Shown: piece after piece, positions 8,932-17,608 of the stretch
Position numbering within the stretch: position 1 is the stretch's first letter
Layout of the letters: the number at the start of each line of letters is the position of its first letter
Source of the DNA: Novosphingobium sp. RL4
GTDB lineage: Bacteria; Pseudomonadota; Alphaproteobacteria; Sphingomonadales; Sphingomonadaceae
Direction: 5' to 3'
Length of the DNA stretch: 64,000 nucleotides
Assembly (NCBI RefSeq): GCF_035658495.1
Contig: NZ_CP141945.1
Coordinates: 558,001 to 622,000, forward strand
The notes under the pieces: generated by a model
Told to the model about the DNA's origin: nothing
Seen by the model: the letters and a program-made list of their open reading frames with translations, nothing else
Database searches by the model: none
Program-made: the position numbers and the translations under genes

Positions 8932-9935
8932 TAGTCGTGCAGGATGGTCACCATCCCGCCGATGCGGGTGCTGCGGATGCCCAGCGACCGGCCAATCGCA
9001 TCGATCGAACGATCGGGATCGTCGAGCCGGAACACCCCGTTGACCCGCCGCTGCGAAAGGCCGTCCCCCAGCACGAGGATGTAGCCGCTGCGATAGCGGC
9101 CAATCTCGCGCACGACATCTGCTAGCGGGCGGTTCACCACGCGGATCACGCCGCGAGTCCAGCCGTCGGTATCGTGGACCGACTGGCCCGCGAGGGGCGA
9201 GATCCGGTCCCGGCCATATCCCGCCTCCTCGCCCTCGCGGACGAGACGCGAGACGGCGTTCAGGTCGATGCGCACGCTGTGCTCTGTCACGGCCACGCGG
9301 GTCTCATCGCCGTCCAGCCTGACGAGGAAGCGCGTACCCAGCGCCGTGACGGTACCCCGGCCTGCTTCGACCACGAAGGGGCGCGCCGGATCCGGCGCCA
9401 CCGTGAAGGCCGCCTCGCCGCGAAGCAGACGGATGCGGCGGCCATCGGCGAAGTCCACGGCGACGGCACTGTCGGTATTGAGCAGGGCAATCGAACCATC
9501 GGGCAGCGCAAAGCTGCGCCGCTCCCCGGTGTTCGTGATGGCATCGGCACGCAGGCGCAGTGCAATGTCCGCCGATTGCGTGGCGATCAGCAGCAGGACG
9601 CTGGCGGCAACGAGCCCCCGCGCCCATCCCGATGCCTTGTGCACCGGCGCGGAAACGCCGTGCTGCGTCCCGGCCGGGCGCCAGCGTGCGAAGCGCCTGC
9701 TCCACGGCGCCGTGCCGCGCACCGGGGCCGGCGGCATCGTCGTTTCGTCGATCGCCCGCCATGTCCGCTCCACGGCGGCGAAGGCGCGGGCATGGCGCGG
9801 GTCCTCGGCCAGCCACTGCGCCAGACGCGCCTCGTCGGCTGCGGACATGACACCCGCGACATGGTCACCGAAAAGGCGGGCGGCTTCCTGCCGCATTTCC
9901 GGCGTGATCGTCGTTTCAGGCACGTTCGTCATCAT
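8931..9935 (-). CDS. FecR-family anti-sigma/sigma regulator of the heme locus
   Basis: Inner-membrane protein that relays the ligand-bound state of the STN-containing receptor to the FecI-type sigma factor. Visible parts are an N-terminal DUF4880 sigma-binding segment (ARLFGDHVAGVMSAADEARL region), one membrane helix (GLVAASVLLLIATQSADIAL region), a FecR periplasmic domain (GERRSFALPDGSIALLNTDS to about VTALGTRFLV) and a C-terminal STN-like DUF4974 region (RPLADVVREIGRYRSGYILV). The gene starts at ATGATG (9935) inside the sigma gene, overlapping it by 20 bases; an ATG at 9950 is also in frame. The last codons HD and stop TAG abut the MITE, so the protein is unchanged by the insertion. Confidence 0.9.
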   Translation of the reverse strand: MMTNVPETTITPEMRQEAARLFGDHVAGVMSAADEARLAQWLAEDPRHARAFAAVERTWRAIDETTMPPAPVRGTAPWSRRFARWRPAGTQHGVSAPVHKASGWARGLVAASVLLLIATQSADIALRLRADAITNTGERRSFALPDGSIALLNTDSAVAVDFADGRRIRLLRGEAAFTVAPDPARPFVVEAGRGTVTALGTRFLVRLDGDETRVAVTEHSVRIDLNAVSRLVREGEEAGYGRDRISPLAGQSVHDTDGWTRGVIRVVNRPLADVVREIGRYRSGYILVLGDGLSQRRVNGVFRLDDPDRSIDAIGRSLGIRSTRIGGMVTILHD

Positions 9936-10524
9936 CCGGTTCCAGAGCATCCTGCCCGCGGCGCATCCCTACACCGTCCGACGTCTGCGGCAGCACTTCC
10001 GAAACCCGCCCCTTCCAGTTTTCATCGTCCAGCCGCTCGCAGCAATGGGCCATGCCCTGCGCGATGTAGCGCCCGACCATCTGGCGGCTGATCCCCAGCC
10101 TTGCCGCAATGTCCGTGATCGACACACCGTCTATCCGGTTCATCCTGATGATCTGCTGGCAGCGCGGCGAAAGTTCGGCCAGCGCCGCGGTCAGCCGGAC
10201 CAGCGCCTCGCGGTCGAGCATGGCGGTTTCCGCAGAGGGCACGGGCGCCGCGATGTCTCCGGGCAGTTCATCGCCGCTGGTGATGTGTCTGCTGCGCCGC
10301 TTGTCCGAGCGCACCATGTCGATCGCGACATTGCGGGCCATGCGGTAAAGGAACGCCTTCTTGTTGGCGATCGGCGGATGATCGTGGACGGCGTGGATCT
10401 TCAGCCAGAGCGCCTGCGCCACATCTTCTGCGCCCTCGTGTCCGACCAGTCCCTGCAAATGGCGCAGTAACGACGGACGTTCGCGCAGCAGCAGCCGGAA
10501 AAGGGACAGGGCGTTGGTCGTCAC
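9916..10524 (-). CDS. FecI-type ECF RNA polymerase sigma factor
   Basis: Cytoplasmic ECF sigma factor of 202 residues that should direct transcription of the heme receptor operon. Region 2 is visible as GAEDVAQALWLKIHAV and KAFLYRMARNVAIDMVRSDK, and region 4 as LTAALAELSPRCQQIIRM and VSITDIAARLGISRQMVGRY. Start is GTG at 10524 with AGGGGG about 5 bases upstream. The C-terminal tail (last 30 residues) is longer than usual and overlaps the fecR start. It is divergent from the second sigma gene at 10.7 kb, with about 200 bases of shared promoter space. Confidence 0.9.
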   Translation of the reverse strand: MTTNALSLFRLLLRERPSLLRHLQGLVGHEGAEDVAQALWLKIHAVHDHPPIANKKAFLYRMARNVAIDMVRSDKRRSRHITSGDELPGDIAAPVPSAETAMLDREALVRLTAALAELSPRCQQIIRMNRIDGVSITDIAARLGISRQMVGRYIAQGMAHCCERLDDENWKGRVSEVLPQTSDGVGMRRGQDALEPDDDERA

Positions 10525-10769
10525 CCGCGCCCCCTAGCTTTATTGCGATCAATTCGCAACTGCACGCAAAGCGGTCGCCCTGCCTGCCCGTCACCAGAAT
10601 TATTTTCCGTGGCCGGAAGGAATATCACGCGCCGTGTCTCTTACGTGGCAGAACGGGAATCCAATCTCGGCAAATTCGATATTCGGTTGGGGAGGGCGTT
10701 ACGCCAGGGGAGGCTGAAAAGGAGTTCGCGCGCAGGCGCCGCATCGCGGTCTGGGTCGCGCGCGAAATC

Positions 10770-11294
10770 GTGCCCCACGAGGCGCGGGTCCGGCGCTGGC
10801 TGGCCCGTTCGCGCCTCTCGCCAGAGGATGTCGACGAGGTGATGCAGGAAGCCTATTGCCGCATAGCCATGCTCCCTTCGGTCGATCACATCGACCGGCC
10901 GCTGTCCTACATGTTCGCGATCACCCGCAATCTCATGCTGCGCCGGATGAAGCGCCAGCAGGTGGTCGTTCTGGAAGCCTTCAGCGATGTCGAAAGCTGG
11001 TATGACGATGAAGCCCCCTCTCCCGAGGATCAGGCGTCCAGCCGCATGAACTACGCCCGCGTGCTGCAGATCATCGCCCGCCTGCCCGAGCGTTGCCGCC
11101 GCGTGGTGGAACTGCGCAAGATCGAAGGCTGGTCGCAGAAGGAAATCGCCGCGCATCTCGGGATGACCGAGAAGGCCGTGGAAAAGCAGGTCTGGTCGGG
11201 CGTTCGCGCGATCCGCGCCGCCTGGGACGCGGCAGAGGCGGAGAACGAGCAACGCCTCACGGGTGCGGAGCGCCGGGAGGCCCGCCCATGGTGA
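10770..11294 (+). CDS. FecI-type ECF sigma factor of the pectin-linked locus
   Basis: ECF sigma factor with region 2 (LSPEDVDEVMQEAYCRIAML, SYMFAITRNLMLRRMKRQ) and region 4 (IIARLPERCRRVVELRKIEG, QKEIAAHLGMTEKAVEKQVW). The GTG at 10770 is the only standard start in the coding stretch but has no ribosome binding site. The same frame stays open upstream and continues with plausible sigma-factor sequence (TPGEAEKEFARRRRIAVWVA from base 10701), so the real protein is probably about 23 residues longer. No ATG, GTG or TTG exists in frame between 10641 and 10770; the codon where homologues would start reads GTT (10698). Overlaps the next fecR by 7 bases (ATGGTGA). Confidence 0.85.
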   Translation: MPHEARVRRWLARSRLSPEDVDEVMQEAYCRIAMLPSVDHIDRPLSYMFAITRNLMLRRMKRQQVVVLEAFSDVESWYDDEAPSPEDQASSRMNYARVLQIIARLPERCRRVVELRKIEGWSQKEIAAHLGMTEKAVEKQVWSGVRAIRAAWDAAEAENEQRLTGAERREARPW

Positions 11295-12298
11295 GCACGC
11301 ACGATCCCCGATCCCGCGAGCGGGAGGCGGCGCGCGATGCCGCCGCCGCCTTCGTGGCGCGCATGGACGGCGATGCGTGGAGCGAAGCGGACGAGGCGCA
11401 GCTTCAGGCCTGGCTGGCCGAAGACCCGCTTCGCCAGGGACTGCTGCTGCAGGTGCAGTCCCAGTGGTATGCCCTCACGCCCGCCGCCGTGCCGGAAGAA
11501 GAATCTGCTCCGCCCGCACAGGACGGCGAGGAAGCCGCGCCTGCCCGCCCTGCGCTGCTGGCGCGGCGCGGGCTGCTGGCGGGCATCGCCGCCTCGGCCG
11601 CGGTTGCCGTGACCGGCGTGCGCTGGAGCAGCGCGCCTGCCGTCTACGAAACGAAGCTCGGCGAAATCCGCCGCCTGCCGCTGGCCGATGGTTCGGTCAT
11701 GACGATGAATTCGGGCAGCGAGCTGGTCGTCGACATGGCCGGGCGCAGCCGGGACATAGAACTTGCGCAAGGGGAGGCCTGGTTCGAGGTCGCCAAGGAC
11801 GCCAAACGGCCCTTCGTGGTGGCGGCGGGCGACGTGCGCGTGCGCGCGGTCGGCACCGCCTTCTCGGTACGGCGGCGCGAAACCGGTGTGGAAGTGCTCG
11901 TCACCGAGGGCGTGGTCGAAACCTGGAGCGCGGCCCCGGCGGGCGGGCCCGATCTGCACATGCGCCTTGAAGCGGGCGACCGCGCCACGCTCAGCGCCCA
12001 TGCCGTGATCGACTATGAAGCGGGCATTCCCACCTCGGTCGACCGTTCGCTGGCCTGGCGCAGCGGCATGATCGATCTTGACGGGCGCTCGCTTTACGAA
12101 GCCGCGAACGAATTCAACCGTTACAACGCCCGCCAGATCGTGATCGCCGACCCGCGCATCGCCCGCGAACAGTTCGACGGCCTGTTCCGCATCAACGACC
12201 CGGAAGGCTTCGCCGAAGCCGTGAAGGCCAGCCTTGGGATAACGCTGGATACCAGCAATCCCGACCTCATCAGAATTTCTCTCAATTCTTCGGATTAA
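11288..12298 (+). CDS. FecR-family regulator of the pectin-linked locus
   Basis: 336-residue inner-membrane FecR protein. It has an N-terminal DUF4880 part (AAAAFVARMDGDAWSEADEA region), a single membrane helix (about 92-112, ARRGLLAGIAASAAVAVTGV), a FecR domain (IRRLPLADGSVMTMNSGSEL onward) and a C-terminal DUF4974 region (GRSLYEAANEFNRYNARQIV). The start ATG at 11288 overlaps the sigma stop as ATGGTGA, so the pair is translationally coupled. Its partner receptor follows 92 bases downstream and carries an STN domain, completing a receptor-FecR-sigma surface signalling chain. Confidence 0.92.
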   Translation: MVSTHDPRSREREAARDAAAAFVARMDGDAWSEADEAQLQAWLAEDPLRQGLLLQVQSQWYALTPAAVPEEESAPPAQDGEEAAPARPALLARRGLLAGIAASAAVAVTGVRWSSAPAVYETKLGEIRRLPLADGSVMTMNSGSELVVDMAGRSRDIELAQGEAWFEVAKDAKRPFVVAAGDVRVRAVGTAFSVRRRETGVEVLVTEGVVETWSAAPAGGPDLHMRLEAGDRATLSAHAVIDYEAGIPTSVDRSLAWRSGMIDLDGRSLYEAANEFNRYNARQIVIADPRIAREQFDGLFRINDPEGFAEAVKASLGITLDTSNPDLIRISLNSSD

Positions 12299-12390
12299 AA
12301 ACAAATTCAGGGGAAGGATTTTTCGGAGTAATGACTCTCTGACAATACGGGTTCGAAGAAACCCGCAATATATATTTGGGGTGGATAATA

Positions 12391-15300
12391 ATGCACAAAA
12401 ACAAAGCGCGTAATGCGCTGTTCGCGACTACGGCCATCGTCTGCACGATCGCATCCCCGGCGCAGGCCGCGGCGCAGACCAGAGAGTTCGTCATTGAAGC
12501 CCAGCCTGCCGAAACCGCCATTACCCAGCTTGGCCGGCAGGGAGACATCCAGATCATCGCCGCCCGCCGGCTGACCCACGAAATCCGCACCAATGCCGTG
12601 CGCGGCGAGATGACCGTAGACCAGGCGCTTGCTCGGCTGCTCGCGGGAACGGGGCTTTCGGCACGGCGCACTGGCCCGGCGTCCTACGCCATCGTTGCCG
12701 GCAGCCGAATGCCTGCCGGCAATCCCGCCCGCATGACCGTGGCGACCGTTCCAGTGGCTCTTGCACCCGCGCTTTCGGCCGAGCCGCGTGTCGCGCTCTC
12801 CGCCAGCACGGATGCCGCCCCCGCCGCCGAAGCCATGCCGACCGCCGAGGAAATCATCGTCACCGGCTTTCGCGGCAGCCTCCAGCGGGCCCAGGACGTC
12901 AAGCGCCAGGCGATCAACGTGACCGAGAGCATCATGGCCGAGGACATGGCCAAGATGCCCGACCTCAACCTCTCGGAATCGATCCAGCGCCTGCCTGGCG
13001 TGACCATCTCGCGCGAGGGCGGCGAAGGGCGCAACATCACCCTGCGCGGCTTCTCGCCGGACTTCACGCGCACCACGCTCAACGGCATGGAAGTGCCCGC
13101 CAGCAGCGACGGGCTCGATTCCGGCGGCTTCACGATCAACGCAGGCCGCGCGTTCGACTTCCACGTCTTCGCCTCCGAACTGTTCAACCGCATCGACGTG
13201 CAGAAGACCCAGCGCGCCTCGATCGAGGAAGGCGGCATCGCCGGCACGGTCGATCTCTATTCGGCAAAGCCGTTCGATTCCCCCGGCTTCCACGTCGTCG
13301 CCTCGGGCCAGGCCGGCTACAACACGGTCTCGCGGAAGGTCGATCCCCGCGCCACGGTCATGATCTCCGACACGTTCGCGGACGACACCATCGGCGTGCT
13401 GCTTTCTGCGAGCTATTCCAAGCGCACCGTCTATCAGGAGGGCTTTTCCAGCGTCCGCTGGACCTCGCCCTTCGTCAACGGCGATAGCTGGGCTGATACC
13501 GATCCCGAAGTCTCGGGCACCCCCGAGAACTGCGGCGCGGCGGATTCGCTCGACTGCCTCTGGGCCCCGCGCCTGCCTCGCGCCGACTTCTTCGGCAACG
13601 ACCAGAAGCGGCTCGGCCTTGGCGGCTCGATCCAGGCCCGCCCGCTCGACGGGCTGAAGCTCACGTTCGACGCGCTCTATTCGCAGCTCGACAACGATCG
13701 CTACAGCTACAACTCGATGGAATGGCTGCTCACGCACGGGTCTGCGGGCAACTATGTCGGGCAGACCCCGCTTTCGTTCACGATTGCCCCCGATGGCAAG
13801 CAACTGGTCGCCGCCGCGTTCGATGACGTCACCTCATGGTACGAGAGCCGCCACCAGACCTCGACCTCGAAGTTCACCCAGTTCGTCTTCTCGGGCGAAT
13901 ACGAGGCGAGCGACAACCTCACCTTCGACGGCATGATCGGCAAGGCCCGCGACAGTGCCGACCGCAACGAACTGCGCTTCTACGCGCGTTCGATCCCGCA
14001 CTACTATTCCTATGACTATACCGGCAGCCGCGACGTGGCGGTGGTGGACTATGGCGACTACGACCCCAACGATCCGGAAAACTACATCAACGCGCTGACC
14101 GCGGCCAACCGGCTGAACAAGGTGGTGAAGGACAATTTCACGACCAAGGCCAACGCGAAATTCCAGCAGGGCCGCTTCACCGCGCTGGCCGGCGTCGCCT
14201 ACAGCCGCCGCATGGTGCGCTATTCCGAAGCGCAGGGCGCGCTGCCGAGCTTCGAGCCCCAGGCCTACATGACCGATTTCCCGATCGGCCACTTCGGCGA
14301 CGGCGTGGTCTCGGGCGGGCTGCCCACCTTCGCCGTGGTCGATTTCGACGCCATCGCCGGCTCGGGCCTGTTCAACGACGGCTACACCGCCAATGTCGCG
14401 GCGGGCTGGAAGGTCGTGGAAAAGACCACGGGCGGTTATGGCGAGGTGATGGGCGATTTCGACATCGGTTCGATGACCCTGCGCCTCGATGCCGGGCTTC
14501 GCTATGTCCGCACCGACGTGGAATCCAGCGCGGTCATCGCCGGTTCGCCGGTGGAGGTGAAGCGCCATTACGACAACCTGCTGCCTTCGTTCAACGCCGC
14601 GCTCAACCTGACGCCCGAGCTCGTCGCCCGCTTCGCCTATGCCCGCTCTATGACCCGGCCCGGCCTTGCCTCACTCAACATCGCCAGCCCGGTGTTCGAA
14701 TATACCACGCGCACGGTGAGCAACCTCGGCAGCCCCGACCTCAAGCCCTACCTGTCGGACGACTTCGACCTCGGCCTCGAATGGTACTTCAGCAAAAGCG
14801 GCCTGTTCGCGGTAGGGCTGTTCCAGAAGAACATCATCCGCTCTCTCAAGACCTCGGTGATCGAACAGATGGTGCCGCAGGAATACTGGGCAGCGATCTA
14901 TGCCGACCCGCGCTACGATCCTTCCTACAACGCCGATCCCGCCCAGGTGCCCTACACTTTCTACACAGCGGTCAATTCCTCCGACGGGGACAAGGTGAAG
15001 GGCGTGGAAGTGACGCTGAACCTGCCGTTCACGTTCCTGCCGGGAGTCTTCTCCAACTTCGGCATCGCGTCGAACTACACCCATGTCACGGCGCACGATT
15101 CCACCGGGCTTTCGCCCAATTCCTACAACTTCACCGGCTATTTCGACACCGGCAAGCTGGGCCTGCGCGTCTCGGTCAACAAGCGCGACGACTATCTGCT
15201 GAGCGAACCGGGCGGCAACGGCCATGTGCAGGAGCGCAAGTACGGCCCGACGCAAGTCGATCTCTCGGCCTACTACAACCTGACCGAGCGGCTCAGCCTC

Positions 15301-15432
15301 AACGTGCAGGGTATCAACATCACCAACGAGCGCGAGCGGATCTACGGCACCGGAGACGGCACGCAGTATCTCACGCGCGAATTCTCCCGCACCGGCGCGC
15401 AGTGGTTCGTGGGCGCCAGATACCAGTTCTGA
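12391..15432 (+). CDS. TonB-dependent receptor with STN domain (carbohydrate-type)
   Basis: Outer-membrane active transporter of about 1,013 residues. After a signal peptide ending AQAAAQT come an STN domain (REFVIEAQPAETAITQLGRQ region), an Ala-rich linker with the TonB box EEIIVTGF, a plug (SIQRLPGVTISREGGEGRNI, TLRGFSPDFTRTTLNGMEVP) and a large barrel ending with aromatic F in VGARYQF. The plug pattern is that of the TIGR01782-type receptors common in Caulobacter, Xanthomonas and sphingomonads, often linked to oligosaccharide uptake. Start ATG 12391 is preferred, with GGGGTGG 9 bases upstream; an in-frame TTG at 12376 is weaker. Given the esterase and pectin methylesterase downstream, the ligand is probably a pectin-derived oligogalacturonide; that is inference. 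Confidence 0.92.
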   Translation: MHKNKARNALFATTAIVCTIASPAQAAAQTREFVIEAQPAETAITQLGRQGDIQIIAARRLTHEIRTNAVRGEMTVDQALARLLAGTGLSARRTGPASYAIVAGSRMPAGNPARMTVATVPVALAPALSAEPRVALSASTDAAPAAEAMPTAEEIIVTGFRGSLQRAQDVKRQAINVTESIMAEDMAKMPDLNLSESIQRLPGVTISREGGEGRNITLRGFSPDFTRTTLNGMEVPASSDGLDSGGFTINAGRAFDFHVFASELFNRIDVQKTQRASIEEGGIAGTVDLYSAKPFDSPGFHVVASGQAGYNTVSRKVDPRATVMISDTFADDTIGVLLSASYSKRTVYQEGFSSVRWTSPFVNGDSWADTDPEVSGTPENCGAADSLDCLWAPRLPRADFFGNDQKRLGLGGSIQARPLDGLKLTFDALYSQLDNDRYSYNSMEWLLTHGSAGNYVGQTPLSFTIAPDGKQLVAAAFDDVTSWYESRHQTSTSKFTQFVFSGEYEASDNLTFDGMIGKARDSADRNELRFYARSIPHYYSYDYTGSRDVAVVDYGDYDPNDPENYINALTAANRLNKVVKDNFTTKANAKFQQGRFTALAGVAYSRRMVRYSEAQGALPSFEPQAYMTDFPIGHFGDGVVSGGLPTFAVVDFDAIAGSGLFNDGYTANVAAGWKVVEKTTGGYGEVMGDFDIGSMTLRLDAGLRYVRTDVESSAVIAGSPVEVKRHYDNLLPSFNAALNLTPELVARFAYARSMTRPGLASLNIASPVFEYTTRTVSNLGSPDLKPYLSDDFDLGLEWYFSKSGLFAVGLFQKNIIRSLKTSVIEQMVPQEYWAAIYADPRYDPSYNADPAQVPYTFYTAVNSSDGDKVKGVEVTLNLPFTFLPGVFSNFGIASNYTHVTAHDSTGLSPNSYNFTGYFDTGKLGLRVSVNKRDDYLLSEPGGNGHVQERKYGPTQVDLSAYYNLTERLSLNVQGINITNERERIYGTGDGTQYLTREFSRTGAQWFVGARYQF

Positions 15433-15452
15433 CGCTGCAAAAGTTGCTCCCT

Positions 15453-15489
15453 GGGCCGCCGTCCTCCCCCGGACGGCGGCCCCCTTTTT
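15453..15489 (+). terminator. Rho-independent terminator after the receptor gene
   Basis: Perfect 12-bp stem (GGGCCGCCGTCC / GGACGGCGGCCC) with a TCCCCC loop, followed by CCTTTTT. It lies between the receptor and the two hydrolase genes, so the receptor can be expressed at a different level from them. Confidence 0.85.
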
Positions 15490-15517
15490 CCAAATTCGAG
15501 AAGCTGAAGGATGCGCG

Positions 15518-16477
15518 ATGCCCAAGCTGTTCCGATCCGGCCTGACGTTCGCGATGGCGCTGATCGCCCTGCCGGGCTCGGCGCGCGAGGTGGACGAGAG
15601 CTATACCGTGGACCAGCGTTTCGCACAGTATCGCGACATCTACCCCGGCATCGCATGGCCCGCCGTGACATGGCGCGAAGGGCAATCGGTGCTGTTCGAT
15701 CGCCCTTACAAGACCCTGGCAGCGCGGACGCTCCATCTTGACATCTTCGGGCCGGCGACAGCCAACGGACAGGGCATCGTGCTGGTCCATGGCGGCGCAT
15801 GGCGTTCTGGCGCGAAGACGCATTTCTACGCGCTTGCCAACCTGCTCGCGCAGCGGGGCTATACCGTGTTCCTGCCCGAGTTCCGCCTCTCGGTCGAAGC
15901 GCCCTACCCCGCCGGGATGGAGGACGTGGCGGACGCACTGGCATGGGCAAAGAGCCATGCCGGCGAATTCGGCATCAGCGCCGATCGCATCGCACTGGGC
16001 GGTGCCTCTTCGGGCGGACAGATGGCCGCGCTGCTTGCCTATGCGGGGCCGGGCGGCCTTTACGGAGAGACGCGCAAGACAAGGCCCAACGCCCTCATCG
16101 ACCTCGACGGCGTGCTCGACATGGCCGACCCCGAAGCCCTGCGCTTCGAGAATGCGGCAGGCCCCGATTCTCCCTTCGCCCGCTTGCTGGGCGGCAGCTT
16201 CGAGGCGATGCCGCAGCGCTGGCGCGAGGCCAGCGCCGCCAGCCATGTGGGGCCGCAATCGCCGCCCACCCTGATCGTCGGCAGCGGCATTGCCCGCTTC
16301 ACGGTGGGCAAGGACCGGGTGATCGCCGCGCTTGACCGGAACCACGTGGCGCACCGCGAATTCGCCTTCGCCGGCGCTCCGCACGACTTCTGGCTGTTCG
16401 ATCCCTGGCTCTCCCGCACCGCCGGGGAGATCGACACCTTCCTCCGCCCCCTCGCCGCTGCCGGGAGCCCGAAATGA
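15518..16477 (+). CDS. Secreted alpha/beta-hydrolase, carboxylesterase type
   Basis: 319-residue exported esterase of the BD-FAE/acetyl-esterase kind. A signal peptide (LFRSGLTFAMALIALPGSAR) precedes the hydrolase fold. The oxyanion motif is HGGAW (91-95), the nucleophile elbow GGASSGG (161-167) gives Ser164, and the catalytic His is His289 in GAPHDFW; an acidic residue is probably in LIDLDGVLDMAD. The stop overlaps the start of the pectin methylesterase as ATGA, so the two are translationally coupled. In this context it most likely removes acetyl or feruloyl groups from pectin fragments, but the substrate is not proven by sequence. Confidence 0.85.
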   Translation: MPKLFRSGLTFAMALIALPGSAREVDESYTVDQRFAQYRDIYPGIAWPAVTWREGQSVLFDRPYKTLAARTLHLDIFGPATANGQGIVLVHGGAWRSGAKTHFYALANLLAQRGYTVFLPEFRLSVEAPYPAGMEDVADALAWAKSHAGEFGISADRIALGGASSGGQMAALLAYAGPGGLYGETRKTRPNALIDLDGVLDMADPEALRFENAAGPDSPFARLLGGSFEAMPQRWREASAASHVGPQSPPTLIVGSGIARFTVGKDRVIAALDRNHVAHREFAFAGAPHDFWLFDPWLSRTAGEIDTFLRPLAAAGSPK

Positions 16478-17586
16478 CACGCCTCCGCTTTCTCGCGCTG
16501 CCGCTCCTCGCGGCGATCGCACATCCCGCAGCGGCGGAGGCCCCCGCCACCGAACTGGCGGTGCGCCGCGATTGCACGGGAAGCGCCGCGCCCTGCTACA
16601 CCTCCATCGGCATGGCGCTCGGTGCCGCAGCGCGCGATACGAGCGGGCGCTGGATCACGATCCGCGTCAGCGCGGGCGACTATGCGGAAAAGCCCGTCAT
16701 CGCCCGCGACCGCATCCGCCTCGTGGGCAGCGGGCGCGAGAACACCCGCATCCATTTCGGCGCCGTCGCGCAGACCGCCAAGGCCTATCACCGCAACGGC
16801 TGGGGCACGCCGGGATCGGCCACGCTCACCATCAATGCGCGGGAGATCGCCGTCCGCGACCTCACCATCGAGAACACTTACGACTACCTCGCCAACGACC
16901 GCCTGCCTGATGGCGCCGAGAGCAAGATCGGAAACCCGCAAGCCGCCGCCCTGCTGCTCGACATCGCGAGCGACCGCGTGCGCCTCGACCGGGTAGCTCT
17001 GCTCGGCTATCAGGACACGCTGTTCGCCAATGGCGGCCGCGCGCTGATCCGCAAGAGCCTGATCGCCGGCAATGTCGATTTCATCTTCGGCAACGGACAA
17101 TTGCTGATCGAGGATAGCGAAATCCGCACCCGCACGCGTGCAGCACCCTATACCCCCGGCGAATTCCAGTCCTTTGTGGCCGCGCCATCAACGCCGCTGT
17201 CGCAGGCCCACGGCATCGTCTTCCACCGCTGCCGCCTGACGCGCGAGGCGGGCGTGCCCGACCATGCCGTGGCGCTGGCCCGCCCGTGGCACCCCACCAC
17301 CCGCTTCGCCGACGGCCGCTATGCCGATCCGCAAGCGGTCGGGCAGGCGCTGTTCGTCGATTGCTTCATGGATCGCCACATCCATCCCGACCACTGGACC
17401 GAAATGAACGGCACCGCCCGCGACGGCACGATGACGCAAGTGTTCCGGGCGCAGGATTCGCGTTTCGCCGAGCTGTCCTCCAGCGGCCCCGGCGCACCGG
17501 CCCGCGACATCGGCATGCGCTGGAAAAGCCCCATGGGGATCGCGGCGATCCGCCGAGAGATCATGGCCGAAATGCCGCAGGACTGA
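16474..17586 (+). CDS. Pectin methylesterase (carbohydrate esterase family 8)
   Basis: Periplasmic or secreted pectinesterase of 370 residues that hydrolyses methyl esters of polygalacturonate to pectate and methanol. It has an N-terminal signal peptide (LRFLALPLLAAIAHPAAAEA) and a right-handed beta-helix with the family signatures in order: QAAAL (156-160), GYQDTL (178-183, Asp181), NVDFIFG (Asp202) and LARPW (268-272, Arg270). Asp181 and Asp202 match the acid/nucleophile pair. LARPW replaces the usual LGRPW. It is last in the sigma-FecR-receptor-esterase series and converges on the MFS gene 22 bases away. Confidence 0.92.
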   Translation: MTRLRFLALPLLAAIAHPAAAEAPATELAVRRDCTGSAAPCYTSIGMALGAAARDTSGRWITIRVSAGDYAEKPVIARDRIRLVGSGRENTRIHFGAVAQTAKAYHRNGWGTPGSATLTINAREIAVRDLTIENTYDYLANDRLPDGAESKIGNPQAAALLLDIASDRVRLDRVALLGYQDTLFANGGRALIRKSLIAGNVDFIFGNGQLLIEDSEIRTRTRAAPYTPGEFQSFVAAPSTPLSQAHGIVFHRCRLTREAGVPDHAVALARPWHPTTRFADGRYADPQAVGQALFVDCFMDRHIHPDHWTEMNGTARDGTMTQVFRAQDSRFAELSSSGPGAPARDIGMRWKSPMGIAAIRREIMAEMPQD

Positions 17587-17608
17587 CCGGAAGCCGCCGC
17601 TGCGGCCC

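Noticed and set aside
8710..8934. A 74-codon frame inside the MITE
   Set aside because: It shows no transposase motif, ends within the terminal repeat and is better explained as non-coding inverted-repeat DNA.
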